A stretch of DNA of 64,000 nt from Stutzerimonas chloritidismutans AW-1 (GTDB lineage Bacteria; Pseudomonadota; Gammaproteobacteria; Pseudomonadales; Pseudomonadaceae). The stretch lies in NCBI RefSeq assembly GCF_000495915.1, contig NZ_AOFQ01000019.1, forward strand, positions 1 to 64,000, in the 5' to 3' direction. Below, piece by piece: positions 17,337 to 26,341 of this stretch (within the stretch, counting starts at the first letter, position 1; each line of letters starts with the position of its first letter). A model generated the notes under the pieces. That model was not told the DNA's origin. It saw nothing but the letters and a program-made list of their open reading frames with translations, and ran no database searches. The position numbers and the translations under genes are program-made.

Positions 17337-20300
17337 CTAGCTTGTTCTGTCAGCGGCCAACGCGATTTCTTGCTCCTCCAATTCGTCTTCGCGTCGATGA
17401 GCCATCTGGTAGAGCAACGGCAAAACTAATAGCGTTAGCACCGTTGAGGAGAGAATCCCCCCGATCACCACCGTCGCAAGGGGACGTTGTACCTCTGCAC
17501 CGGTACCCACATTCAAGGCCATTGGAACGAACCCGAGTGAATCCACTAAGGCTGTCATCAATACCGGTCGTAGCCGGGTAAGGGCACCTTCGCGGATCGC
17601 AGTGTCCAGAGGTAAACCTTGCTCCCGTAGGCTACGGATGAAGGAGATCATTACCAGGCCATTTAGAACGGCGACGCCTGACAGAGCAATAAAGCCAACA
17701 CCTGCTGAAATGGACAATGGGATATCTCTGAGCCACAGCGCAACAATGCCTCCGGTGAGCGCAAATGGAATCCCTGTAAAGACCAACAAACCGTCTTTGA
17801 CATTGTTGAACATCATGAAAAGCAGAATGAAGACCAGGAGCAGCGCCACGGGGACGACAATCTGCAGCCGCTTCGTTGCCGATTCAAGCTGCTCAAAGGT
17901 ACCGCCCCAGTCGATCCAATAACCTGCCGGGATATCTACCTGGGCCTGGATTTTCTGTTCTGCCTCAGATACGAATGATCCAATGTCACGACCACGGACG
18001 TTTGCACTGACGACAATTCGCCGTTTCCCTTCTTCTCTACTGATCTGATTCGGACCGGGGGCCAAATCCAGGGTGGCCACCTCGCCGAGGGGGATATAAC
18101 TTATGGTGCTGTTTAATTCCCTTGGAAGGGCAATTGGAAGCCGCTCAATTGCGGCGAGATCGCTGCGTATCTCGTCCGGTAAACGAACCACGATATCGAA
18201 ACGCCGATCTCCTTGAAACAAGGTGCCTGCCTCTCGGCCACCGATAGCTACTGCAACCGCTTGCTGGACGGTATCTAGACTCAGGCCGTATCGTGCGATC
18301 TGATCGCGATCGATATCAATCGTGAGCATGGGAAGGCCAGTCGTCTGCTCGACCGTAACCTCTGAAGCGCCTGGTACTTGTCCTAGCACCTCGGATACTT
18401 CCGCCGCCGTGCTGTTAAGAACGTCCATGTCATCACCATAGATTTTCACGGCTACCGCGGCACGAACTCCGGAAATCAGCTCGTTGAAACGCAGCTGAAT
18501 CGGCTGGGAAAACTCGTAGTTATTGCCCGGCAACTCAGCGGCGGATGCTTGCACCTCGCTTAAGAGCTGATTACGCGACTTGCCTGGATCCGGCCACTGT
18601 TCTTGTGGCTTCAGCATGACGTACCCGTCAGAGATATTTGGAGGCATAGCATCCGATGCCACTTCCGCAGTGCCAGTTCGCGCAAATATGCGTTCAATCT
18701 CCGGAAACTCATCCATAAGCTTTCGCTCCAGCTGCTGCTGCATCTCTACAGACTGACTAAGACTGGTAGCTGGTACACGAAGGGCTTGGATAGCGAAGTC
18801 TCCCTCGTTGAGGCTAGGCACGAATTCACTGCCCATACGTGACCCTACGAGGCCAGAAAGTATGACTACAACTACCGCAAAGGTGAGCACTGCTGGCTTG
18901 TTGGCCATTACCGCATCGAGCGCAGGTGCGTAGGCCCGTTTAGCATTGCGGATTAGAAAGTTTTCCTTTTCCGTAACCCGCTTACCGATAAAGAGCGCAA
19001 CGGCCGCCGGGACGAACGTCACCGAAAGGATTATCGCCCCGAATAGCGCTGTCACTACGGTAAACGCCATGGGCGTGAACATCTTACCTTCTACCCCTGT
19101 AAGGGCGAATATCGGCAGATACACGATCATAATGATCAGCTGCCCATACAATAGAGGCCGACGCACTTCCTTTGCCGCAGCGAATACTTCATGAAGCCGT
19201 TCGGACAGTGTTAATGCCCGTCCGTGATGGGACTGAGCGTGTGCAAGTCGACGCACGCAGTTCTCAACAATCACCACGGCTCCATCGATAATGATGCCGA
19301 AATCCAATGCGCCTAGGCTCATCAGGTTGGCGCTGACCTGATTGGCTACCATGCCGGTGAACGTGAAGAGCATAGAAAGCGGTATCACAAGCGCGGTTAG
19401 GATCGCCGCCCGGATATTGCCTAAGAAGAGAAAAAGTATAACCACAACAAGAATGGCACCCTCAGTGAGGTTCTTCTTAACGGTGGATATAGCTTTGTCT
19501 ACGAGTACAGTTCGATCGTAGACAGTAATTGCCTTTACGCCTTCCGGAAGCGAAAGGTTTATCTCTTTCATCTTGTCGTCGACAGCCCTTGAAACTACTC
19601 GGCTATTTTCACCGATAAGCATGAAGGCCGTACCTAGTACCACTTCGCGGCCATTCTCGGTGGCTGCGCCAGTGCGGAGCTCCTTTCCAACCTCGACCGT
19701 CGCAACGTCGCGGATACGCACTGGGGTACCGTCAACGTTGCTAATAAGGGTATCGCGGATGTCCTCCACAGACTGCATTTGTCCTGGAGCGCGAACAAGA
19801 TACTGCTCGCCGCGCTTTTCAATATATCCGGCACCTAGATTGTTATTGTTTTGCTCAACCGCCTCGATCAAATCTTGTAGTGTTAGTCCAAACGACCGCA
19901 AAGTGTCTGGGTTGGGGGCGATCTGATATTCCTTTGCATATCCTCCGATCGTATTGATCTCAGTAACACCAGGTACATTTCGGACTTGCGGTTTGATGAT
20001 CCAATCTTGAATCTCACGCAAGTCAGCAGGGGTATACGGCGTACCGTCCGATTTGGTGGCACCTTCCTCAGCTTCAACCGTCCAAAAATAGATTTCGCCA
20101 AGCCCAGTGGAAATAGGGCCAAGTGTTGGAGTGACGCCATCTGGGAGCTGATCTTTGGCCCCTCCCAGGCGCTCGTTCACAAGTTGGCGGGCAAAATAGA
20201 TGTCAGTGCCTTCCTCAAAAATAACTGTGATCTGAGAAAGTCCATATCGAGACAAGGATCGTGTCTGCTCGAGCTTGGGCAGCCCAGCCATTACCGTCTC

Positions 20301-20507
20301 GAGCGGGTAGGTAATACGCTGCTCCACTTCCAGCGGGGAATAACCTGGCGCCGCAGTGTTGATTTGCACCTGTACGTTGGTGATATCCGGGACAGCATCG
20401 ATAGGCAGCTTTTGGTAGCTGTAAGCTCCTAACGCTGCCATGCCAAGCACGGCTAGCATAACCAACCAGCGATGCTCGATAGAAAAACGAATGATACGTT
20501 CGAACAC
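17337..20507 (-). CDS. czcA: CzcA-type heavy-metal RND efflux pump
   Basis: 1056-aa inner-membrane RND transporter, normal length for CzcA. TM4 carries DFGIIIDGAVVIVEN, the HME1 signature of Co/Zn/Cd pumps (two acidic residues), unlike the Cu/Ag signature in the cusA gene at 37534. Twelve TM helices are arranged as two sets of six with large periplasmic loops. It drives proton-coupled export of divalent cations through CzcB and CzcC. Last gene of the czcI-C-B-A operon on the minus strand, 17 bp after czcB, ending at a hairpin. Confidence 0.93.
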   Translation of the reverse strand: MFERIIRFSIEHRWLVMLAVLGMAALGAYSYQKLPIDAVPDITNVQVQINTAAPGYSPLEVEQRITYPLETVMAGLPKLEQTRSLSRYGLSQITVIFEEGTDIYFARQLVNERLGGAKDQLPDGVTPTLGPISTGLGEIYFWTVEAEEGATKSDGTPYTPADLREIQDWIIKPQVRNVPGVTEINTIGGYAKEYQIAPNPDTLRSFGLTLQDLIEAVEQNNNNLGAGYIEKRGEQYLVRAPGQMQSVEDIRDTLISNVDGTPVRIRDVATVEVGKELRTGAATENGREVVLGTAFMLIGENSRVVSRAVDDKMKEINLSLPEGVKAITVYDRTVLVDKAISTVKKNLTEGAILVVVILFLFLGNIRAAILTALVIPLSMLFTFTGMVANQVSANLMSLGALDFGIIIDGAVVIVENCVRRLAHAQSHHGRALTLSERLHEVFAAAKEVRRPLLYGQLIIMIVYLPIFALTGVEGKMFTPMAFTVVTALFGAIILSVTFVPAAVALFIGKRVTEKENFLIRNAKRAYAPALDAVMANKPAVLTFAVVVVILSGLVGSRMGSEFVPSLNEGDFAIQALRVPATSLSQSVEMQQQLERKLMDEFPEIERIFARTGTAEVASDAMPPNISDGYVMLKPQEQWPDPGKSRNQLLSEVQASAAELPGNNYEFSQPIQLRFNELISGVRAAVAVKIYGDDMDVLNSTAAEVSEVLGQVPGASEVTVEQTTGLPMLTIDIDRDQIARYGLSLDTVQQAVAVAIGGREAGTLFQGDRRFDIVVRLPDEIRSDLAAIERLPIALPRELNSTISYIPLGEVATLDLAPGPNQISREEGKRRIVVSANVRGRDIGSFVSEAEQKIQAQVDIPAGYWIDWGGTFEQLESATKRLQIVVPVALLLVFILLFMMFNNVKDGLLVFTGIPFALTGGIVALWLRDIPLSISAGVGFIALSGVAVLNGLVMISFIRSLREQGLPLDTAIREGALTRLRPVLMTALVDSLGFVPMALNVGTGAEVQRPLATVVIGGILSSTVLTLLVLPLLYQMAHRREDELEEQEIALAADRTS

Positions 20508-20524
20508 GATTCTATAACTCCGTA

Positions 20525-21871
20525 TCAGTGAGCATGCGAGGCGCTGGCTTTGCCAAGCTCGGACTTGATGATGAAGCTGTTATCCAAGGCATAGCGCGCT
20601 CCGGGCTGGAGGCCTTCCTTGATTTCGACCGCGTCACTATCGCTGCGGCCACTCACGATTGGCTGAGCAGCAAAGCCATGGTCGGTCCGTACAAACACCA
20701 CCGGCTTTTCTTCCAATGTGTGGATCGCATCAGGACTTACTGCGACTGGCACGGATGCTTCGCCAGCGCCTACCTGCACTTTGACGAACAGGCCGGGGCG
20801 CCAAACCCCTTCAGGGTTGGGAAGTGTGACCCGGGCGGTAGCGGCGCGGCTTTGCTGACCAACAAGTGAGCCGACATAAGAAACGGTTCCATTGGCACTG
20901 GACTCGAATGCTGTGGCCTCGATAACGGCATTGCTGCCTACTCGTACCGCGCTGAGTGCATTGGCAGGAACGCTGATATCTGCCCACACGGTGGAGAGAT
21001 CGGAAATGATGAATATCTGGTCATCGGTATTGACTGACTCACCGAGCGTGATGTCCTTCTCAACGATCATCCCATCGAACGGCGCCCTGAGTTCGTAGCG
21101 GCTCAATGCGTCTGGCTTGCCAGCATCACTGCCAAGCGCTTGTAGCTGTGCGTTTGCATTCGCAACAGTCAGCTCTGCTTCCCGTAAAGCCTGTTGTGCC
21201 TGTAAATAATCCTGTTCCGCAGAAATACGCTCTTCCCATAGCTCCTTTTCGCGTCGATAGGTTTTTTGAGCCAATGCAAGACGTTTTTGCGCCGCGTAGA
21301 ACTCGCTTCTACGTTCCGACAGGTCTGTACTCGCGATCACAGCAAGTACTTGCCCCTGTTTCACCTGTTCGCCCAAATCGACTTTGACCGCTTCAACGAC
21401 ACCTGAGAGACGAGGCACAACTTGCGCTGTGCGGTCTTGGTTGAATGTAATTTCGCCAGGCAGCTCAATTGCGCTTTTTATCTTTGCGGGCTGAGCAGTT
21501 GCCAGTGAGATGCCGGCGGCTAGGATTTGTGTCTCTGAGAGTTCTACCTCTGCTGTTTCAGTATGCTCCGCTCCCTCGGGCTCATCTTCATGCTCATCTT
21601 TCTCTGCCGCACCGACCTCGTGATCGCTATCGGCGCCTCCTTCATCATGGCCATGATCTCCTTCGGCTTCTGCATCCTCATCCGAATGCCCTTCATCCTC
21701 ATGCTCCGATTCGTCACCATGCTCGCTATGTGCGTCGCCCGCATCGGGCACAGCTGGACTACTGCGAAGAAGCAATCCGCCAAGCATAAGTGCCACGCTT
21801 AATATGACGACGATCCAAAAAATCTGCTTCTTGTGACCAGCCAAGGAAGATGTATTCGATTTACTTTTCAT
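20525..21871 (-). CDS. czcB: CzcB-type periplasmic adaptor
   Basis: 448-aa membrane-fusion protein: N-terminal TM anchor (QIFWIVVILSVALMLGGLLL), then a His/Asp/Glu-rich stretch of about 70 residues (HSEHGDESEHEDEGHSDED...) likely to bind Zn/Cd. Next come the biotin-lipoyl halves, an alpha-hairpin coiled coil (LALAQKTYRREKELWEE) and a beta-barrel. Joins CzcA to CzcC. Located 8 bp after czcC and 17 bp before czcA in the same operon. Confidence 0.92.
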   Translation of the reverse strand: MKSKSNTSSLAGHKKQIFWIVVILSVALMLGGLLLRSSPAVPDAGDAHSEHGDESEHEDEGHSDEDAEAEGDHGHDEGGADSDHEVGAAEKDEHEDEPEGAEHTETAEVELSETQILAAGISLATAQPAKIKSAIELPGEITFNQDRTAQVVPRLSGVVEAVKVDLGEQVKQGQVLAVIASTDLSERRSEFYAAQKRLALAQKTYRREKELWEERISAEQDYLQAQQALREAELTVANANAQLQALGSDAGKPDALSRYELRAPFDGMIVEKDITLGESVNTDDQIFIISDLSTVWADISVPANALSAVRVGSNAVIEATAFESSANGTVSYVGSLVGQQSRAATARVTLPNPEGVWRPGLFVKVQVGAGEASVPVAVSPDAIHTLEEKPVVFVRTDHGFAAQPIVSGRSDSDAVEIKEGLQPGARYALDNSFIIKSELGKASASHAH

Positions 21872-21879
21872 ATGGATTC

Positions 21880-23187
21880 CTATGGCTGAGTGGCCGAGGT
21901 GATAACGGCCGACCCATCTCCGACAATTCGCGAGATTTCTGCCGCCGCCTGGTTAGCTTGTGATAGCGCAGACAGGTACTGAGATCGGGCTTGGAAAAGC
22001 GTGCGTTGAGCATCCAGTACGTCAAGGAACGTGAATTTTCCAAGTTCGAACCCCTTGCTGGCAGCTTCATAAGCGCTTTGGGCACTGGGGAGCATATCGT
22101 TGCGCAACAGTTCAAACTGCTGGCGAGCAGTGCGCAGCCGCATGTGCGCTTGGGAAAGTTCGCTTTTCAGGCGTATATGGACGGCGTTGAGCTCGTCCTG
22201 CGCCTGGTAGGCCCGTTCCTGCGCTGCTCCGATGTTGCCTTGGTTTCGATCAAACAACGGCAGGGGCATCGAGATACTCACCAATCCCAGCGTGCCGTTA
22301 TATTCATCTGAGCGTTGGGCACCTACGCTAACCGTCACGTTAGAAAAGCGATTCGTCCTTTCCAGCTTTAACGCAGCCCGACGTCTTTCAGCCTCCCGAC
22401 GCGCGCGGGTTAGTTGGGCGGAATCGTTCAAACGGCTATAAAGCTCAGCTAGCTCGGGAAGAGGAGGCACTGCCTCTGCCGGCTCTTTTACTCGCTCAAA
22501 GCGTGGCTGTGGATTTCCCCAGTTGGCCGCCAGCCGAGTGCGCGCAGCTTCGAGTTCAGCTGTGGCCTGGGCAAGCTCTACTTGCACTCCAGTAGCCGCA
22601 ACCCGCGCCCGGGTTTCCTCTACGGGAGAAACCATGCCGGCCCTCACACGTCGATTGGCCACGTTCACTGCTTGCTTCGCAAGCTTTGAAGCAGCCTGAG
22701 CGAGGTCCAGCCGTTCTTGAGCAGTAAGCACATCGTAGTACGCGCCCATCACTGCCCCCCTCAGTCGAGCTTGGGCGTCCTGTAGGTCAGCAGCTGCTAC
22801 GTCCAAGGCTCGTTGCGCCGCCTCAATACGAGCCGAACGTTTACCACCCAGCTCTATTTCTTGGCTCAGTTCAAGCGTGGTCTCCGGGGCATCGCCCCGG
22901 ATTCCCTCCTGGCTAGCGGACAATATTGGATTCGGACGTGCTCCGGCTTGGCTAATTAATGCGCGAGAAGCAGCCAGCTCACGTCTTGCAACAGCCAGTT
23001 CAGGGCTTGCAGAGCTAGCGAGTTCCAAGGCGCGTAGAAAGCTTATGGATTCGACAGACTCAACGGGGAATGTATTTGACACACCGACAGGTAAGGTCTG
23101 TGTGAAGGTCGGCAACTCTAAGGGTTGCGCAAAGGCGAGATTGCACGACAACGTCGTCAACCCCAGCGAGAAAAGAGCTTTTCGCAC
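21880..23187 (-). CDS. czcC: CzcC-type outer-membrane factor
   Basis: 435-aa TolC-superfamily protein with a signal peptide (MRKALFSLGLTTLSCNLAFA) and two repeated outer-membrane-efflux domains with long coiled coils (for example ELAVARRELAASRALISQAG and LDVLDAQRTLFQARSQYLSA). It is the outer-membrane exit duct of the Czc pump. First structural gene after czcI, 58 bp downstream of it. Confidence 0.9.
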   Translation of the reverse strand: MRKALFSLGLTTLSCNLAFAQPLELPTFTQTLPVGVSNTFPVESVESISFLRALELASSASPELAVARRELAASRALISQAGARPNPILSASQEGIRGDAPETTLELSQEIELGGKRSARIEAAQRALDVAAADLQDAQARLRGAVMGAYYDVLTAQERLDLAQAASKLAKQAVNVANRRVRAGMVSPVEETRARVAATGVQVELAQATAELEAARTRLAANWGNPQPRFERVKEPAEAVPPLPELAELYSRLNDSAQLTRARREAERRRAALKLERTNRFSNVTVSVGAQRSDEYNGTLGLVSISMPLPLFDRNQGNIGAAQERAYQAQDELNAVHIRLKSELSQAHMRLRTARQQFELLRNDMLPSAQSAYEAASKGFELGKFTFLDVLDAQRTLFQARSQYLSALSQANQAAAEISRIVGDGSAVITSATQP

Positions 23188-23245
23188 CGAAATCTCCTAA
23201 AAAAAGGGAAGGTTCGGTGAGACGTCAGATACAGATAAATGGCGC

Positions 23246-23626
23246 TTACTGGTTACTTTGGCGTCCCACCGGTTTTGCACCGATGCGCCAATTAGGTTTC
23301 TCAGGACGCCCCGCTTCAGCCGATGCGTAGCTAGCAGAAGGAAACGGTTTCAAGCTCATTGATAATACCGAACCAGGACAGATCCCTTTCGTTATAAGCG
23401 GCTTGATATGGTCGCCATGAAAGACACAGTCTCCATCCAGACTGATTTTTTTTGCGGCTTTTGACGATCCTTCCTCGTCAGTACCCAGAGACTCGTGCGG
23501 ATGTTCGTGATGTCCAAGATGATTTGCTGCCGAACCATCCTCATGACTGCAGCTCGTGCTAACAACTGCCCATGATGATTGCAATGGGAACAAGGCTAGC
23601 AACATCAGCAAAACTATTTTTCTCAT
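23246..23626 (-). CDS. czcI: CzcI-like small periplasmic protein
   Basis: 126 aa from ATG 23626 (MRKIVLLMLLALFPLQSSWA signal peptide), then SCSHEDG, a His-rich HHEHPHES stretch and the C-terminal RPEKPNWRIG typical of CzcI. CzcI is a putative modulator of czcCBA and is normally encoded immediately upstream of czcC, as here. The frame is open to 23755 but without a signal sequence at the longer start. Confidence 0.8.
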   Translation of the reverse strand: MRKIVLLMLLALFPLQSSWAVVSTSCSHEDGSAANHLGHHEHPHESLGTDEEGSSKAAKKISLDGDCVFHGDHIKPLITKGICPGSVLSMSLKPFPSASYASAEAGRPEKPNWRIGAKPVGRQSNQ

Positions 23627-23852
23627 CCAAGGCAAAACGATGACTTCCTGGTTTAGATGTCGAATCCAATCATAAGAACTACCCCCGCCAAGACGCGAAA
23701 CACATGCGCCTCTACTGCGATAGTGATTCGCCCTGAATTTAGTAGACAAATACACGAAAGCGTTTTTATCAGCCTTGCCAAGCCGGCGAGATAGCTGATG
23801 GCTATGGGGTGGTGACTTTAAATAAGTGTGGATAACGACCTGGTGACCGCAA

Positions 23853-23870
23853 CATTACAAATCTGTAATC
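23853..23870. promoter_or_regulatory. Metal-responsive box between czcI and oprD-like gene
   Basis: CATTACAAATCTGTAATC: near-perfect TTACA-N4-TGTAA dyad in the 400-bp divergent region 23627-24026, which has no gene. A second half-site-like AGATTACAAAATAG follows at 23898. Position suits control of both czcICBA and the porin by CzcR. Confidence 0.7.
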
Positions 23871-24026
23871 GAAGGAGTGCGCGATTGGGCTTCCTCAGAT
23901 TACAAAATAGTCATTTGCCGCTAATCCTGCCGTCATCTCTAGGGGAAGAACATGGCCAAGCGCTAAAAACAAAAAGGCGAAAGGCGTCATTCGAGCACTG
24001 ACCTGCCGTACATAAGGAGCATCATC

Positions 24027-25346
24027 ATGAGCAAAAAGGCCGTTTTTTCGCTGACAGCCCTTTCACTGGCATTGGGCAGCGCCCCGGTCTTTGCCCAATC
24101 GGAAACAGCCGAGGGCTTCATCGAAGGCAGCACGCTATCGCTGATAAATCGCAACTTCTATTTCAATCGGGATTTTCGCGACGGTGAGAGTGCCGCCGGC
24201 AATGGCTACTCCGAGGAATGGGCCCACGGATTGATGGCCTTCTTCGAGTCCGGATATACCCAAGGCTCGGTAGAGATTGGCTTCGACGCTTTCGCCATGC
24301 TCGGCCTCAAGCTCGACTCCGGTTCGGGGCGCTCCGGTGTGGGCGGCAGCATCGACCTGCTTCCCCACGACAGCGCTGGCGATCCTGAGGATGACTTCAC
24401 ACGGGTGGGGGGCGCGGTGAAAGCACGCTTGCTGGACACCGAGATCAAGGCCGGCGATGTATTTCCCACTACACCTGTCGTGCACTTCGGCGACTCTCGG
24501 CTGCTGCCGGAGTCTTTCAAGGGTGTCACCGTTGTGAACAACTCGCTGGACGACCTCACCCTTCAGGGAGGCCGCTTGCACGCGATGAGCCAGCCCAACA
24601 CCAGTAACATGAACGAAGACTTCGTCACCTTCTACGGCGGGGGCGTAGACGCGCCTTGGCTCGGCTACGCAGGCGGTGACTACAGCGTGAATGAAAATAT
24701 CAGTCTTAGCCTGTACACCAGCCGCCTCAAAGATGCCTGGAACCAGCATTACTTCGGTGCGTCGGCCACCTATCCGCTCTCCGATATCGTCGCGCTGCTG
24801 GCCAGCTTCAACTATTACAAGGCAACCGACGAAGGCCGTGAGTTGCTGGGCGAGTTCAACAACAACATCTGGAGCTCCAGCCTGGGTGTCGCCTTCGGCG
24901 CGCACACCGTCACGGCGTCGTATCAGCGAAACAACGGTAACAACGACTTTGACTACTTGCGCCAGGCGGACTCGATCTACCTGAACAACTCCATTCAGTA
25001 CAGTGATTTCAACTCACCTAAAGAGCAGTCCTGGATGCTGCGCTACGACCTGAACATGGCGGAGTACGGCATACCCGGGCTTACTTTCATGACCCGCTAC
25101 GCCCGCGGTTGGGGCGCCGATTACAGCAACGCGAACGAGGTGTACATGCGCCAAGACGATAACGGTGCGCCGCTGACGGGACAGAACCGCTGGGAACGCG
25201 ACGTCGAAGCCCGCTACGTTGTACAGACTGGCTCTCTCAAGGATTTGTCTCTGCGGGTGCGCCAGGCTACCACGCGGGCGACTGCTTTCGAGTCCGACCT
25301 CGATGAGGTCCGATTCATCGCCGAGTACCCTCTCTCGATCTTGTGA
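24027..25346 (+). CDS. OprD-family outer-membrane porin
   Basis: 439 aa with a signal peptide (MSKKAVFSLTALSLALGSAPVFA) and the family start GFIEGSTLSLINRNFYFNRD, followed by amphipathic beta strands and a terminal aromatic-poor strand (EVRFIAEYPLSIL). OprD porins take up basic amino acids or small acids; the substrate here is not evident. Divergent from czcI with a metal box between, and followed by czcRS. In P. aeruginosa CzcR links zinc resistance to OprD regulation, so coregulation is plausible. Confidence 0.88.
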   Translation: MSKKAVFSLTALSLALGSAPVFAQSETAEGFIEGSTLSLINRNFYFNRDFRDGESAAGNGYSEEWAHGLMAFFESGYTQGSVEIGFDAFAMLGLKLDSGSGRSGVGGSIDLLPHDSAGDPEDDFTRVGGAVKARLLDTEIKAGDVFPTTPVVHFGDSRLLPESFKGVTVVNNSLDDLTLQGGRLHAMSQPNTSNMNEDFVTFYGGGVDAPWLGYAGGDYSVNENISLSLYTSRLKDAWNQHYFGASATYPLSDIVALLASFNYYKATDEGRELLGEFNNNIWSSSLGVAFGAHTVTASYQRNNGNNDFDYLRQADSIYLNNSIQYSDFNSPKEQSWMLRYDLNMAEYGIPGLTFMTRYARGWGADYSNANEVYMRQDDNGAPLTGQNRWERDVEARYVVQTGSLKDLSLRVRQATTRATAFESDLDEVRFIAEYPLSIL

Positions 25347-25407
25347 AACACCATGAGCAACACCACATCTTCTTTAGTTTTGCTCCCTTGGTTTGAAGAT
25401 GTGTTTC

Positions 25408-25433
25408 AGGCGCCCATCAGGGCGCCTTTTTTC
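25408..25433 (+). terminator. Rho-independent terminator after the porin gene
   Basis: AGGCGCC/GGCGCCT arms around CATCAG followed by a run of six T. Confidence 0.85.
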
Positions 25434-25478
25434 GTTTGGTGCACCCGCTCGCGCTGCGGGTCAACCAAATGACCGGTA

Positions 25479-25496
25479 GATTACAAATTCGCAAGA
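25479..25496. promoter_or_regulatory. Metal box upstream of czcR
   Basis: GATTACAAATTCGCAAGA keeps the left half-site TTACA exactly and a degenerate right half at the same 14-bp spacing. It lies 171 bp before czcR and suggests autoregulation. Confidence 0.5.
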
Positions 25497-25666
25497 TAGC
25501 CCTCACAGGGCTTTTACCGCGTTAAAGTGCTTCCCGCTTCCCTGGGCAGATCTTTTCGCCTCTGCCTTTCACGCTAGAGCCAAGCCGCTTTCGTCTTGAC
25601 CTAGTTACTACATGGATTTTTTTGGTTCCGCTTACCGCGCACCTCCTTGCCGAGTTACCTGAAAAC

Positions 25667-26341
25667 ATGCGCATCCTGGTTGTCGAAGACGAGATCAAAG
25701 CTGCGGAATACTTGCAGCAGGGTCTTATCGAATGTGGTTACTTGGTCGATTGCGTAAGTGATGGCCTCGATGGGTTTCACCTGGCACTGCAGAACGACTA
25801 TGACATCGTGCTGCTAGATGTGAATCTGCCAACCATGGATGGGTGGGAGGTTCTCGAACTCATCAGGCGGCGTAAGCAGACACGCGTCATCATGCTGACT
25901 GCCAATGGCCGCTTAGAGCAAAAAGTCCGCGGCTTGGAATCGGGCGCCGACGACTATCTGGTCAAGCCGTTCCAGTTCCCCGAGCTGCTTGCCCGTATCC
26001 GGACACTGTTGCGGCGAGGCGAGGCAGTCACACTTCCGAGCAACCTGCGTGTAGCCGACCTCGAACTGGACCCGGCCCGGCATAGGGCTTACCGGAGCGG
26101 TCAGCGTATCGACCTCACCAGCAAAGAATTTGCGTTATTGCATCTGCTCATGCGCCGGACTGGCGAAGTCCTCACGCGTACGGAAATAACTGCCATGGTG
26201 TGGGACATCAATTTCGACTGCGATACCAATGTGGTGGATGTTGCGATTCGTCGCCTGCGGATGAAAGTGGACGAACCCTTCGGCGATCGCCTGATACACA
26301 CCATCCGGGGTGTGGGCTACGTGCTGGAGGCGCGGCCTTGA
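25667..26341 (+). CDS. czcR: CzcR-like OmpR-family response regulator
   Basis: 224 aa. Receiver domain with Asp pair (MRILVVEDE), phospho-acceptor in VLLDVNLPTMDGW and Lys in YLVKPFQFPEL; C-terminal winged helix (NVVDVAIRRLRMKVD). Start chosen at ATG 25667, where the conserved domain begins, although the frame is open upstream to a TTG. Overlaps the sensor kinase gene by 4 bp. Binds metal-induced promoters of the CzcR/CopR class. Confidence 0.9.
   Translation: MRILVVEDEIKAAEYLQQGLIECGYLVDCVSDGLDGFHLALQNDYDIVLLDVNLPTMDGWEVLELIRRRKQTRVIMLTANGRLEQKVRGLESGADDYLVKPFQFPELLARIRTLLRRGEAVTLPSNLRVADLELDPARHRAYRSGQRIDLTSKEFALLHLLMRRTGEVLTRTEITAMVWDINFDCDTNVVDVAIRRLRMKVDEPFGDRLIHTIRGVGYVLEARP

Noticed and set aside
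24135-24905. 256-codon minus-strand frame
   Set aside because: Antisense shadow of the OprD-like porin gene, with no start signal.
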